Shown: positions 9,501-18,603 of the stretch, in pieces
How the letters are laid out: the number at the start of each line of letters is the position of its first letter
How positions within the stretch are numbered: position 1 is the stretch's first letter
Source: Pelargonium cotyledonis
Lineage: Eukaryota; Streptophyta; Magnoliopsida; Geraniales; Geraniaceae
NCBI GenBank assembly: GCA_036897625.1
Contig: JAYMTA010001413.1
Location: 1 to 20,132 of the forward strand
Direction: 5' to 3'
Length of the DNA stretch: 20,132 nt
The notes under the pieces: generated by a model
What the model was told of the DNA's origin: nothing
The model's database searches: none
The model's input: only the letters and a program-made list of their open reading frames with translations
Made by a program: the position numbers and the translations under genes

Positions 9501-12208
9501 ATCACACGTTGGATAAGGAAGCTCTTCAGTTTGAACAGAAAGAGGTCCAATCATCAAGTAATGATGCATCTGCTAGTACTGATATACACCAAGATTTGGA
9601 TGTGAAGGTGGTTTCTCAAAGTTCATATGAAGACGCACCTTCTGAGGAAAATTTCTCATCTGAATTGGAAAGGCAGCCAACTTGGTTAGATAAATCTATG
9701 GTTGAACCATCTTTTGATGATCATAATGAACTCCAAGTAAGTCATGCAATTATCTTTGTTCTTAATATTTTCTAGCCTTTAATGTTTTTTTAGTACCTGC
9801 TTGCTACGGGAAACAGGATTAGTCAGAAGAAAGTATTTCCTAAACCCTTATTGATTATATTCATTTGTGTAATGGTAATATTGGTTGTAACTGACTACGA
9901 GACCTGGACTCTGTGAAGTGGGATTTGTCTGTGAATGAAATGGTACTTTTGTTATGCTTAACGGATAGTCACTCAAATCCATTTTTCAAAATAAATAAAT
10001 AGTTTCCTTTGTATCTAATTATTTCAGTTTAATTGAATAAGGAAAGCTTCCAGATGATACTGCTATGATTTTTCCTTGTTTATATAGTTCGTTAGAGTTT
10101 TTATGTTCTTTGATCAATTGCATGATGCTAAGTATTGACTATGGCGCTCTTACATTGTGCAGGAACCATCTACTGTTGAACCAGTGTTTACAGATGCAGA
10201 AGAAGGCATCAGTGAAAATTTGACCATAGCTGAATTTCATGAACCTGGGGAACAAGTTTCAACAAGTCATGATTCTACGCTTAACTCATCTGAGATCTCT
10301 ACATATAAATCAGAAGTTAGCGGAGATGTTTTGAAGGAGGAAGATGAAGACCATGTAACCTCGGGACATGTGAATAGTTCATCAGTACAATTTGAGACTC
10401 ATATTCCGGAAGCAAACATTAACATAGATGAAGATGAGATAAAGGAAATTGATGAAGGATTGCTGTCAGAATTGGATAGAGTTGGTGACTTCAGCATCCA
10501 AGAAGATGAGTCCCTCAATGCTGAAATGACAGCAGAGGAAACTGAAGTTATGTCTGCTGAATTGGAGGTATTAGAAAATGAACTAAATGTGGGAGAGACT
10601 AACTTGGAGCTGCCAGCTTTTGAAGCTAGATCAATGGAGGATATCGAAATGGCTTTTAAGCAGCTACATGAAGGAGTTGACATTGAGGAAGTCATCCTTC
10701 CTAGTTCATTTGCGGATGGGCTAGATATGGGAAATTCAGAGGAAACCAATTCAAACTTCCAGGTTATTGATGCCAGATCTGCGGAAGACATTCATGTGGC
10801 TCTGAAGGAAATTTCAGAAGGTAATCTGGTAAATTTGCCAGAACCATTGGTTTCCAAGGATGGGCTAGATATAGGAAATTCAGAGGAAACTAGTTCAAAC
10901 TTCCAGATTGTTGATGCAAGATCTGTGGAAGACATTCATGTGGCTATGAAGGAAGTTTCAGAAGGTAATCTGGTGAATTCATCAGAACCATTGGACTCTA
11001 AGGATGGGCTAGATATGGGAAATTCAGAGGAAACCAATTCAAACCTCCTGGCATCTGTGGAAGACATTCATGCGGCTATGAAGGAAGATTCAGAAGGTAG
11101 TCTGGTAAATTCATCAGAACCAGTGGACTCTAAGGATGGGCTTGACATGGAAAATTCAGACGTAAGCGATTCAGACATCCAGGTTCCTTATGTAAGATCT
11201 ATTGAAGACATTCATGTGGCTCCGATGGAAGTTTCAGGATACAATTTGGTGAATTCACCAGAACCATTGGACTCCAAGGATGGGGTAGATATGGGAAATT
11301 CAGAGGAAACCAATTCAAACTTCCAGGTTATTGACGCAAGATCTATGGAAGACATTCATGAGGCTCCAGAGGAATTTGCAGAATACCATTTAGTGAATTC
11401 ACCAGAACCATTGCACTCTAAAGACGAGCTTGATATGGAAAGTTCATTGGAAACTAATTCAAACTTCCAGATTATGGATGCAAGATCTGTGGAAGACATT
11501 CATGTGGCTCCAAAGGAGGTTTCAGAATACCATTTGGTGAATTCACCAGAACCATTGGACTCTAAGGATGAGCTTGGTATGGAAAATTCAGTGGAAACCA
11601 ATTCAAATTTCCAGGTTATTGATGCGAGATCTGTGGAAGATATTCATGTGGCTCCAAAGGAAGTTTCAGAAGGTAATCTGGTAAGTTCACCCGAACCATT
11701 GGACTCTAAGGATGGACTGGACATGGAAAATTCACAGGTTGTTGAAGCAAGATCAGTGGAAGACATTCATGTGGCTCTGAAAGAAATTTCAGAAGGCAGT
11801 CTGGTAAATTTACCTGAACCGTTGGACTGTAAAGATGGGCTAGATGTGGGAAATTCAGATGAAACCAGTTCAAACTTTGAGCTTATTGATGCAAGATCTG
11901 TGGAAGACATTCATGCGGCTGTGAAGGAAGATTCAGAAGGTACTCTGTTGAATTCACCAGAATCATTGGACTCTAAGGATGGATCTGCAGGAGTTGAAGG
12001 AGTGAGTTCCACCAAGGATCTTGACTCAGCTAGAGTAGAACCTGAGGTTGAAGATATCAGTACCTTCGCTCTTGATAAACCTGCAGATGGACTTGATGAA
12101 GCATCTGGTTCTTCTAATTTGAGCATTTCTAATAAAAAAAGGTTAGAAGGGGAGGTCTCATCTTCCAGCTCGAGTTCTAGTAATTCTGATTCTAGCGATT
12201 CTGATTGA
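6599..12208 (+). CDS. Large acidic membrane-anchored protein with NPFD motifs and a C-terminal 48-aa tandem repeat
   Basis: Two coding exons (6599-9736 and 10163-12208) join in phase 0 across a GTAAGT..GCAG intron, giving about 1727 aa. Residues 31-44 and 49-74 are hydrophobic (NHPFLVGLVCFLILLY; SPVLVCTAVLLGTLLSFG), so the protein is probably anchored by one or two membrane segments. The rest is mostly Glu/Asp/Ser-rich and likely disordered, with a D/E run at 325-334. A non-acidic core at about 365-494 contains KDLIDLHGADLPFKFPPIA, two RRNPFD motifs (NPFD at 415-418 and 444-447) and HESFSWGP. Residues 1231-1651 are nine tandem 48-residue repeats. The end is a Ser/Asp tail. The N terminus and core match, from memory, a plant-specific family that includes Arabidopsis At5g17910 (labelled 'cardiomyopathy-associated' by automatic annotation). 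No enzymatic domain is visible and the function is unknown to me. Confidence 0.9.
9737..10162 (+). other. Coding intron of the acidic repeat gene
   Basis: The donor GTAAGT follows CTCCAA, and the acceptor TTGTGCAG precedes GAACCATCT. The AT-rich 426-base segment has stops in the coding frame. Splicing joins residue 1046 (Gln) to 1047 (Glu) in phase 0. If retained, translation continues for only twelve residues and stops at 9773-9775. Confidence 0.9.
10715..11977 (+). repeat. Nine tandem copies of a 144-bp (48-codon) coding repeat
   Basis: Units begin at 10715, 10859, 11003, 11135, 11279, 11423, 11567, 11711 and 11834. Seven are exactly 144 bp. Unit 3 is 132 bp and unit 8 is 123 bp, both in-frame deletions. 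Each starts with a form of DGLDMGNSEETNSNFQ, then DARSVEDIHVAxKE and LVNSPEPLDSK. The ARSxEDIHxAxKE centre is the most constant part. A diverged ancestor-like copy (ARSMEDIEMAFKQLHEG, residue about 1201) lies just upstream. All length changes keep the frame, so the array appears to be under coding constraint. Confidence 0.95.
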
Positions 12209-12600
12209 AATGAAGAGTTAAAAAAAGAATGGGGGAAAAAGCTTTTGGTGGTGGTTTGTGTTATCATCTTTTTGGTTTTCTAGTTTGTTTACCATCATGT
12301 CTAAGATTGATAGTAGTTCTGTTGTGTCAATAGTGCGTCGAGTAACTTGCTGAGTGATTCTTCTATGAATGAGTTTTGGTTTGATTTTTTGGCTTTTTTT
12401 CCTTCTTGAGAGTGAGCAGTTCTGGCCTATTTGGGATTGTAAATTATTTTTCTGTGCACGTACCTTGTATAAAACTGAACTGGGACTGTTTGGAGTGGTG
12501 TGATTGCATCTTCCCAAACTGCCCCTGGCCTATTGTTTTGTTTCCCGATTTGTCCTGAAATTTATATTTATCACTTTACAAGTTTATGAAAGACGTCAAT
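12209..12600 (+). other. 3' UTR of the acidic repeat gene
   Basis: T/G-rich sequence follows the TGA at 12206-12208, as in plant 3' UTRs. No perfect AATAAA is present. TATAAAACTG near 12467 and the TTTATATTTATC stretch near 12560 are the best candidate 3'-end signals. The exact end is not determinable. Confidence 0.4.
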
Positions 12601-13145
12601 CTCTCAAACTAAGTTCCTGGAATTTCAAGGGAAGCTACAAGCTCTGATGGGATGGTGAACACCACAGGTCTTCTCTATCCTTCTGTTTTATTTCTTATTC
12701 CAGGAATTTGTCTTCCATTCTTTACCTGTATTAGTATCAATCTCTCAGGATGCTTGTATTTTTGGAGTCATGATTTGCCTTGTTTCATGTTGGAGCATGG
12801 GATGTTTTCTATCTTTAGCACAACATCGCGATCATTGAATTTATAGGTCAACATATATAGTAGGAATCAGGAATCCATGTTTTTGGTTAGATTAGCTAAA
12901 ACTTGAGTCAGAGGTGCAATAAGAATGTTTCTACTTCAATTGATAATGCTACTGTATAATCTTCCAACATTCCTTTCTGATCAGTTGAAATCAATTACAA
13001 TTCACAAGCTTATATCCTTTTGGATTTTCTCCAATTTACATTATCATCCTCATTCCTAGAATGCACAAGACTAAAACATACTCGAGAGTCTTGTCATATG
13101 CTGCAACTCTGTGGATCCAAATTTTACAGTTCAATGTTATATGCT
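12600..13145. other. Region between convergent genes, including the likely 3' UTR of the COMM-domain gene
   Basis: This lies between the stop codons of two genes that face each other. The minus-strand 3' UTR of the COMM-domain gene must start at 13145 and run leftwards. A minus-strand AATAAA lies at 12692-12687, some 455 bases after the stop. Short plus-strand frames (12652-12846, 13061-13369) show no family features. Confidence 0.4.
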
Positions 13146-16100
13146 TTACTGCTTCTGCTTCTTCTGTGCTGGCCCTGAAGATGACCCAACCTGCTAAAGC
13201 AAATTTCACACAACAAAGTCATTTTGTGGCAGTAGATTGGGATTCTTTTTCTTTTCTTTTTTTCAGAATCTACATTTTCATTATTCCCCACTCCTATAGT
13301 CAGCACAGAAAAAACACCGAGAAAAACATGTCTCCGATATATCCATCACAAGATTTGTTACCCAAATGAGATGGCAGCACTCAGCAGGACTCTGATACCA
13401 TGTTAAGGACGAACTCAACTAAAAGTTTAAACTAATAATTGAAGGCCCAAACAAATTTTATGCTAACAATTTACTTCTGGTAGGAGCTAATGTTTAGAGT
13501 ATTTTTTTTTTCTTTTCCAGAAGCAACAAAAAGAGTGCCCCTTCTGTTTTCTGTAAGTCTATTCTTCAAGATCCTCTAGAAGCAATAGGCTCTACCGTCA
13601 AACATTGTGTCTACAAAACATGACATAGAAGGAAGTACTTACGGTGATTGAAAGTTGCTCACTGATGTAGGTCATTGATCTCAACATCGCTTCAAGTGCG
13701 TCTCTAGTAAGTTGAAATTTCACCTCTGTCTCTCCTAAAGGAGACTTGGTATAATCTTGCAGCTGCAAATTGGAAAGAGAAATTAGAAATAATCAACAAC
13801 AAAGTTCAATTAAGGGAAATTGAACAGAAAATTTAGGAGCCTCCAAGGGAGCAAAGGACACCATTTATTAATGAAATGCAGAGAAATCACATATCAAAAA
13901 CTTGGTTCACTAAATAAAATAAAACCATATCAGACAGACAGAAAGATGGATTGTTTTAATATTCAACAACCAATATTAACATGTCTTGTTTTAAAATTAT
14001 TATTTTTCCATTTTAATTTAGGTCTTCCCCTAGTTTTTAAAAGGCTCACTCCATACCAACTACCAGAAAGGCGAAAGCAAGCTTCAAAGTAGCCTGGATA
14101 CTCATTTCTCCTCGTATTCCTTTTTGCTTATTGATTTAGAGAACGTAAGATCCTATGAAAAAGTTTGAAGAGCGCTTCCAATAGGTGTTGGATTATGAAA
14201 TGAAATAGCAATTAACATGTAGTTTGAAGAAGAGGAATCAGCAAATATCAAGTAAAATGGGTCTTATAGTTATTGCATTTTATGAAATTGCAGATCGGCT
14301 CAAGAACTTTTAGCAGCTTTTGGTAAATAAGTTTTAGGCCCACAATCTTATATATTGAGAAGGCACACATAACATGATAAAATGACAAATGGCGAAAACA
14401 AAAGAATATAAGTACTACTTAATAATGTTCTAAAGACCCTTCAGGAACTCCATGGTTTATTTCACAGTAGCACAATGTCCCAGCATACATATATTATTGT
14501 TCAAGTGTCTAACGTGTAATATCAAATCAATATAAATGGGTTCCAGTTAAATTTATCAAGTAAAGGCCTAGGAAAATATCTGCAAAAAGCTCGAAAGATT
14601 CTGATTAAAAATCAAAATTTTCGACGCTTCAAACCCCATCTATTTTGGAAATGAAACCATCTCCAGCCTACCCTTTTTCCAGCAATGTCAAAAAGATTGA
14701 TCCCATGTAAATTTTATTCTCAACAGACAGTCCTACTCATTCCTTCTACTGAACCCTACGAGTTCAAATTTGAAATTCACAACACAATTTACCTCAAAAC
14801 CTTCTTATCATTAAAAAAAACTTTGCTGGAGTGCGCAAAAGAGATCTAGGGGGCGAAGCTTGAACTATGAATTTTGGAAGAATAACCTCAGAAAAAACCC
14901 GCAGAAAGGAGAATGGACTATTTTTACCACCTAGTTACTTAAAGGATTGCACCCTTTGAGGACGAAATCTGTTACAGGCTTACAGCCTTTATTTATTTAG
15001 GGCAATCCAAGACCCTGATATTCCAACTCTACTTGGCGAAGACCTTGACAAGTTCATGCTTCCTAGAGAAAAAATGACACAAGCTAGCACCTGGATCCTT
15101 CCTTCCCTTTAAACATTAATACAAGTCATTTAACAAAATTTGAGAGCATTTATCTTCTGTAAATCCTCCAACTCTACATTACAACAAGCATTATTTACAA
15201 ACTTCCCAACATGTTCATCAATTCTTATATATACTTAAAGATGTACTCAAACTCATCAATGACTGCAAAAAGCCAAAACACACTTTTCCCCCAAGTTGCA
15301 ATTTCTCAACAGGCTTCAACCATTATATTTAGCTCTCTTTCTTTATATTTTTCCAATGTGCGACAATTACCCACTTTAACACTCCCCCTCCTTTGCAAAA
15401 TCGGGGACTTTTTAAATCCGGCTTTTTAAATCGGCACTCCCCCTGGCTTGGGCTTCCACAACTAAAAAGTAAACCTTATTAGTAGTGTTTGGCTTCCACC
15501 ATTATATTTAGCTCATTTTCTTTATATTTTTTCAATGTGGGACAATTACCCACTTCAACAGAATTAATAATGTCCCAAACAAGCAACTCAAATATTATAG
15601 GTTAAAATGGCAGTTGACCTCTATAACTTCACAAAGATCATTAATATATTGACAGACAGGGCATTGCAATTACATTGCATACCTTGAGACTGATGATGGC
15701 AACCCTATTAGCTGGTGCCGAACTGCAATTCTCCATGGTCCATGTCATTGACTTTAGGCGGGGTATAACTCCCTATATAACCAAAAAGCAGAAAATGGTT
15801 ATCTATGGTAAGTGCCAAACCAAGCCAGAAGAGATTCCAAAATCTGGTGCTGCAGAGCATTAGTTCTGGTACTGTAGAGGAAATCTGCCTTCAAAAATCT
15901 TACAGGAAAAAATAATGCCCAAACAAACTATTGGCCCACTCCAGATTCAGTCCTCTGCAATTCAAACGTTCTGTTGAAATTACTTGCTAATTTTTTAGGA
16001 ACCAAAGCAATAAGTATCAAACTTATCAGTAATGTTGGAGCACATTATCGGAGCTCATCCTTGGGGAACTCCATATTCACTTCAAGTGCTTCACAATGTC

Positions 16101-18582
16101 AATAAGTATACATGTAAGAATAAATAATGACTGATGGTAATGATCAGATCCACAACAATTTTTTTAATATCTATTGAGAATGATAAATGGAATGGACTCA
16201 TAACAAATGGTCTCATAGACAGAAGAGCAGAATAAATTAGAGAAAATAGCACAAGCATTTTCAAGATTACAAATATACCCTTAAGCAGTGTTGTGGTTGA
16301 CATAATCATCAGCAAGATTGTCCTAATCTTTCGACATTTTAACTTTTAGTCTTGAATGACCACGTCAGAGTCCCAAAATACTTATTTGTTGTGCCAAAAA
16401 TTACATAAGCAAGCTCCAATGTCTCTTTTATTTTGACCTAATACTAATTTAAAATCCTCAGGGCATTTGATTGGAAGTAGTAAACAATCAAATTTTAGAG
16501 GGAAGAGTTCTAATGAAATCACTTTAGTTTTTTTTTTTTTTAGAACTGAAATCACTTTAGTTAGTTAAGGTAAAGATAGTTATCTTACATTCTTCGAATG
16601 CAACAATAACAGATTTTCTGGATAGAATGCATCTATTTTTCAATTCTTGCAGCCAAAATAATAATATTTTACCCAACTCTTGCAATCATTAGTACAAAAT
16701 TTGACTATCAATGTATCAAAAGTCTCCACACAAACTCTAATGCTGTTCTCAGCAAATGATATGCTCGAAACTAAAATACACCTTGAAGCTTACCCAAGAG
16801 GTGTGCAAAAAATACGTATTTTTGGACTATAAAATGTCCATTCTAGTTGAAATTTCTTTTTTTATTTTTTATTTTTTGCCGTATAATTGGTCCAAAACTT
16901 GAAAAATATCAATGACCTTGCTTAACTCAAGATTAACTATACATCTACTCAAGTCCCTAAGCTAATAATTCATTATAAGAAAAATATGTGAGCAAACAAA
17001 TCAACAACCTACCAATAGCATATTGCTAGAAGCAGTCTCGTGTAAGAGAGAAATGGGAGCCAGAGGCGAAACATTATTATCTGCGATAATCAGTGAGGTC
17101 CTGATGTCATGGCGATTAAAACGAGTGATTGTATCATCTTGATGAGGCCAGAGCAGGGTTGACATATCTGACGATGATAATGATGAAAAAGAAGGTGGTG
17201 TGATTGTTTTGAGCTGATAAGAAACACTGGTCCTTGGTAATAGATGCTGGAAAGGGGTCGCATAAATATGTCAGTAAAATGACAAAGATGCAACCAGAAG
17301 GTTGGGTCAGTAAACAAGAATACATAAACATACAAGCTACTGGCATAGTATTTCAAGAAAAGTGAATCCATATATTTACTTCACTATGCAAAATCCACAA
17401 AGCACTAACACGAATACAGGACTGTTTTCACGACGCGAATCGGACACAAAATTCTCTTCTTTCTAAACAAGGACGGTAAATTTTTAATTAATAATATCTC
17501 GTTAAATATAACTAATTATATTCATTTTCACTCAGTCCCAAAATGAGTGTCCACGTAATAATCGTTCACTTTCTGTTGAATTAATCAATGATGCACGAAT
17601 TAGCAACATGCATAAGATAAATTAGTAAGAAGTCATTGAATTTGCAACAACAATCACACAATATTAGGGAAAATCCAACCCTAAGCAACTCATCCTCAAT
17701 TTTAATTCATCCATCTCTTTATCTTCCTAATTCAACCAATCTCAATTTTCCCTCACCCAATCCCTGCAACGAAACTCAATCTAAGCCATCCAATCTCAAT
17801 CCCTCTCCCCTCCCTCAATCTACCAGCTGGACGCATTAGGCAAGGGATTTTACAACAATCTGCATGATCAAGCTCGAAAGTATATTACTAGAATACTCAT
17901 TTTATAATCTACATGTTTCTTCATCAAAAAATCTATAAAAAATAGAAAGAAAAAAAAAACATTTTAAGTTAGATATAATTAAACTAGTTTGCAGCGGCAG
18001 TTAAAAATGGTGAGTCCCGTATTAGAAACAAAAGTCTGAGAAAAAGCACCTGTTCTTCAGACGAATCCTTCTTCCATTGATTCTGATATTTCTGGAGCAA
18101 CAATATCAGAATGCTTTGCAACTCCAGTGGCAAATCGGGTGGAAGCAACTTCAAAAGATCATCGCCTGTGAAATTGTCATTCACGCATTTTCTGATAAGC
18201 GAACGTAGACATGCCAAAACCTAATTCCACAATTCCCACTCATCAGAAGAGTATACATATCAAAAAGGCAATCCAAAGACAAAGCTACTTCTCGTTTAAA
18301 GAAAAAAAAACTAGTATGAAATTTGCATAATTTTAGTGTTAGAAACTGACCGAACATCAATTAACCGAACAAAATGAAAGAGAATAGAGTTGGTAGCAAT
18401 ACAGGATCAACTTCACTGACTAGTGGAAGATTAAGGAGAGATTGGATTTGGGATTTCTCGGGAGAGCGAAGACCAGTTTTTCTTGTACTCCACAGAATTG
18501 AGAGGATGTTGTCAAGCTCTTGCTCAGACTTTATGCCCGAGAGCTTGTGCAGTTGCAAGTACAGAGTTGTGTCTGTCTCCAT
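13146..18582 (-). CDS. COMM-domain protein (COMMD9-like), six exons
   Basis: Exons in transcript order are 18582-18403, 18220-18050, 17246-17013, 15772-15683, 13762-13643 and 13190-13146 (stop TAA 13148-13146). All junctions are GT..AG and phase 0, giving 279 aa. Residues 1-117 are helical ([53 protein letters not shown]) and resemble the N-terminal half of COMMD9. Residues 118-195 (exon 3) are a Ser/Thr/Pro-rich spacer. Residues 199-263 form the COMM domain: [12 protein letters not shown] with the hallmark Trp206, [12 protein letters not shown], then [14 protein letters not shown] and ISEQLS. The last 14 residues end in QKKQKQ. COMMD proteins dimerise through this domain and, in animals, build the Commander complex for endosomal cargo recycling; the plant role is not shown by sequence. 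I chose ATG 18582 (METD). An in-frame ATG at 18603 would add seven residues. Introns 3 and 4 are long and carry retroelement relics. Confidence 0.82.
13389..13490 (-). mobile_element. Copia-type LTR end with primer-binding site (relic)
   Basis: Read on the minus strand, an LTR-like end closes with CCTTAACA and is followed at once by TGGTATCAGAGTC. That matches the initiator-methionine tRNA primer-binding site (TGGTATCAGAGC) of plant Copia elements except near its last base. The piece lies in the last intron of the COMM-domain gene. No internal coding sequence follows, so this is a fragment. The upper boundary is not clear. Confidence 0.55.
13763..15682 (-). other. Intron 4 of the COMM-domain gene (1.9 kb)
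   Basis: The donor is AAG/GTATGC at 15682 and the acceptor TTTGCAG ends at 13763. It splits the COMM domain between ISLK and LQDY. The right third carries the LTR/polypurine relic. The rest (13800-15300) is AT-rich and shows no gene or clear repeat. Confidence 0.8.
15311..15560 (-). mobile_element. Internally deleted LTR retroelement relic: LTR start, polypurine tract, second LTR start
   Basis: On the minus strand two copies of a roughly 70-80-base segment begin TGTTGAAGTGGG (15560) and TGTTAAAGTGGG (15381). Both continue as TAATTGTCNCACATTG and then ATATAAAGAAA. The second is immediately preceded by a polypurine tract AAAGGAGGGGGAG (15394-15382), exactly where a 3' LTR should begin. The first follows AATTC, a possible target-site remnant. 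Only about 100 bases lie between the first LTR fragment and the tract, so the internal region is lost. The family is most likely Copia-like or a TRIM. Confidence 0.6.
15773..17012 (-). other. Intron 3 of the COMM-domain gene (1.24 kb)
   Basis: The donor is TTG/GTAGGT at 17012 and the acceptor TATATAG ends at 15773. Apart from the poly(A) insertion scar at 16514-16560 the intron is AT-rich and empty. A short minus-strand frame at 16091-16315 has hydrophobic low-complexity content and is not credible as a gene. Confidence 0.75.
16514..16560 (-). repeat. 14-bp direct repeats flanking a 14-T tract: retroinsertion scar
   Basis: TGAAATCACTTTAG occurs at 16514-16527 and again at 16547-16560. Between them are fourteen T and AGAAC. 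Read on the minus strand this is target duplication, GTTCT, A14, target duplication: the expected shape of a poly(A)-tailed insertion made by LINE machinery and truncated almost to the tail. Confidence 0.7.
17247..18049 (-). other. Intron 2 of the COMM-domain gene (0.8 kb)
   Basis: The donor is CAG/GTGCTT at 18049 and the acceptor CCTTTCCAG ends at 17247. It contains a lone Stowaway-like end (17531-17552). It also holds a plus-strand frame at 17636-17839, rich in Ser, Asn and Pro, that I judge spurious. Confidence 0.8.
17531..17552. mobile_element. Lone Stowaway MITE end
   Basis: CTCAGTCCCAAAATGAGTGT followed by CC matches the inner part of the Stowaway terminal repeat seen at 769, with one mismatch to the usual CTCCGTCCC. 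No partner end is visible nearby, so this is a truncated relic. Confidence 0.45.
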
Positions 18583-18603
18583 TACTTGGGATTTCGTATT
18601 CAT

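Noticed and set aside
10715-11977. CRISPR-like or satellite interpretation of the 144-bp array
   Set aside because: The units are contiguous, keep the reading frame and lie inside a long exon. There are no spacers, so it is a coding tandem repeat.
12652-12846. Plus-strand 64-aa frame between the convergent genes
   Set aside because: No start context, domain or splice partner is apparent. It probably lies in 3' UTR sequence.
13389-15560. One complete LTR retroelement spanning 13.4-15.6 kb
   Set aside because: Exon 5 of the COMM gene (13643-13762) lies within the interval and the order of LTR start, polypurine tract and primer site does not fit one element. Two separate relics are more likely.
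17090-17371. Minus-strand frames of 93 and 70 aa around 17090-17371
   Set aside because: They overlap COMM-gene exon 3 in other frames. The exon's own frame joins cleanly to its neighbours in phase 0 and fits the family, so these are shadows.
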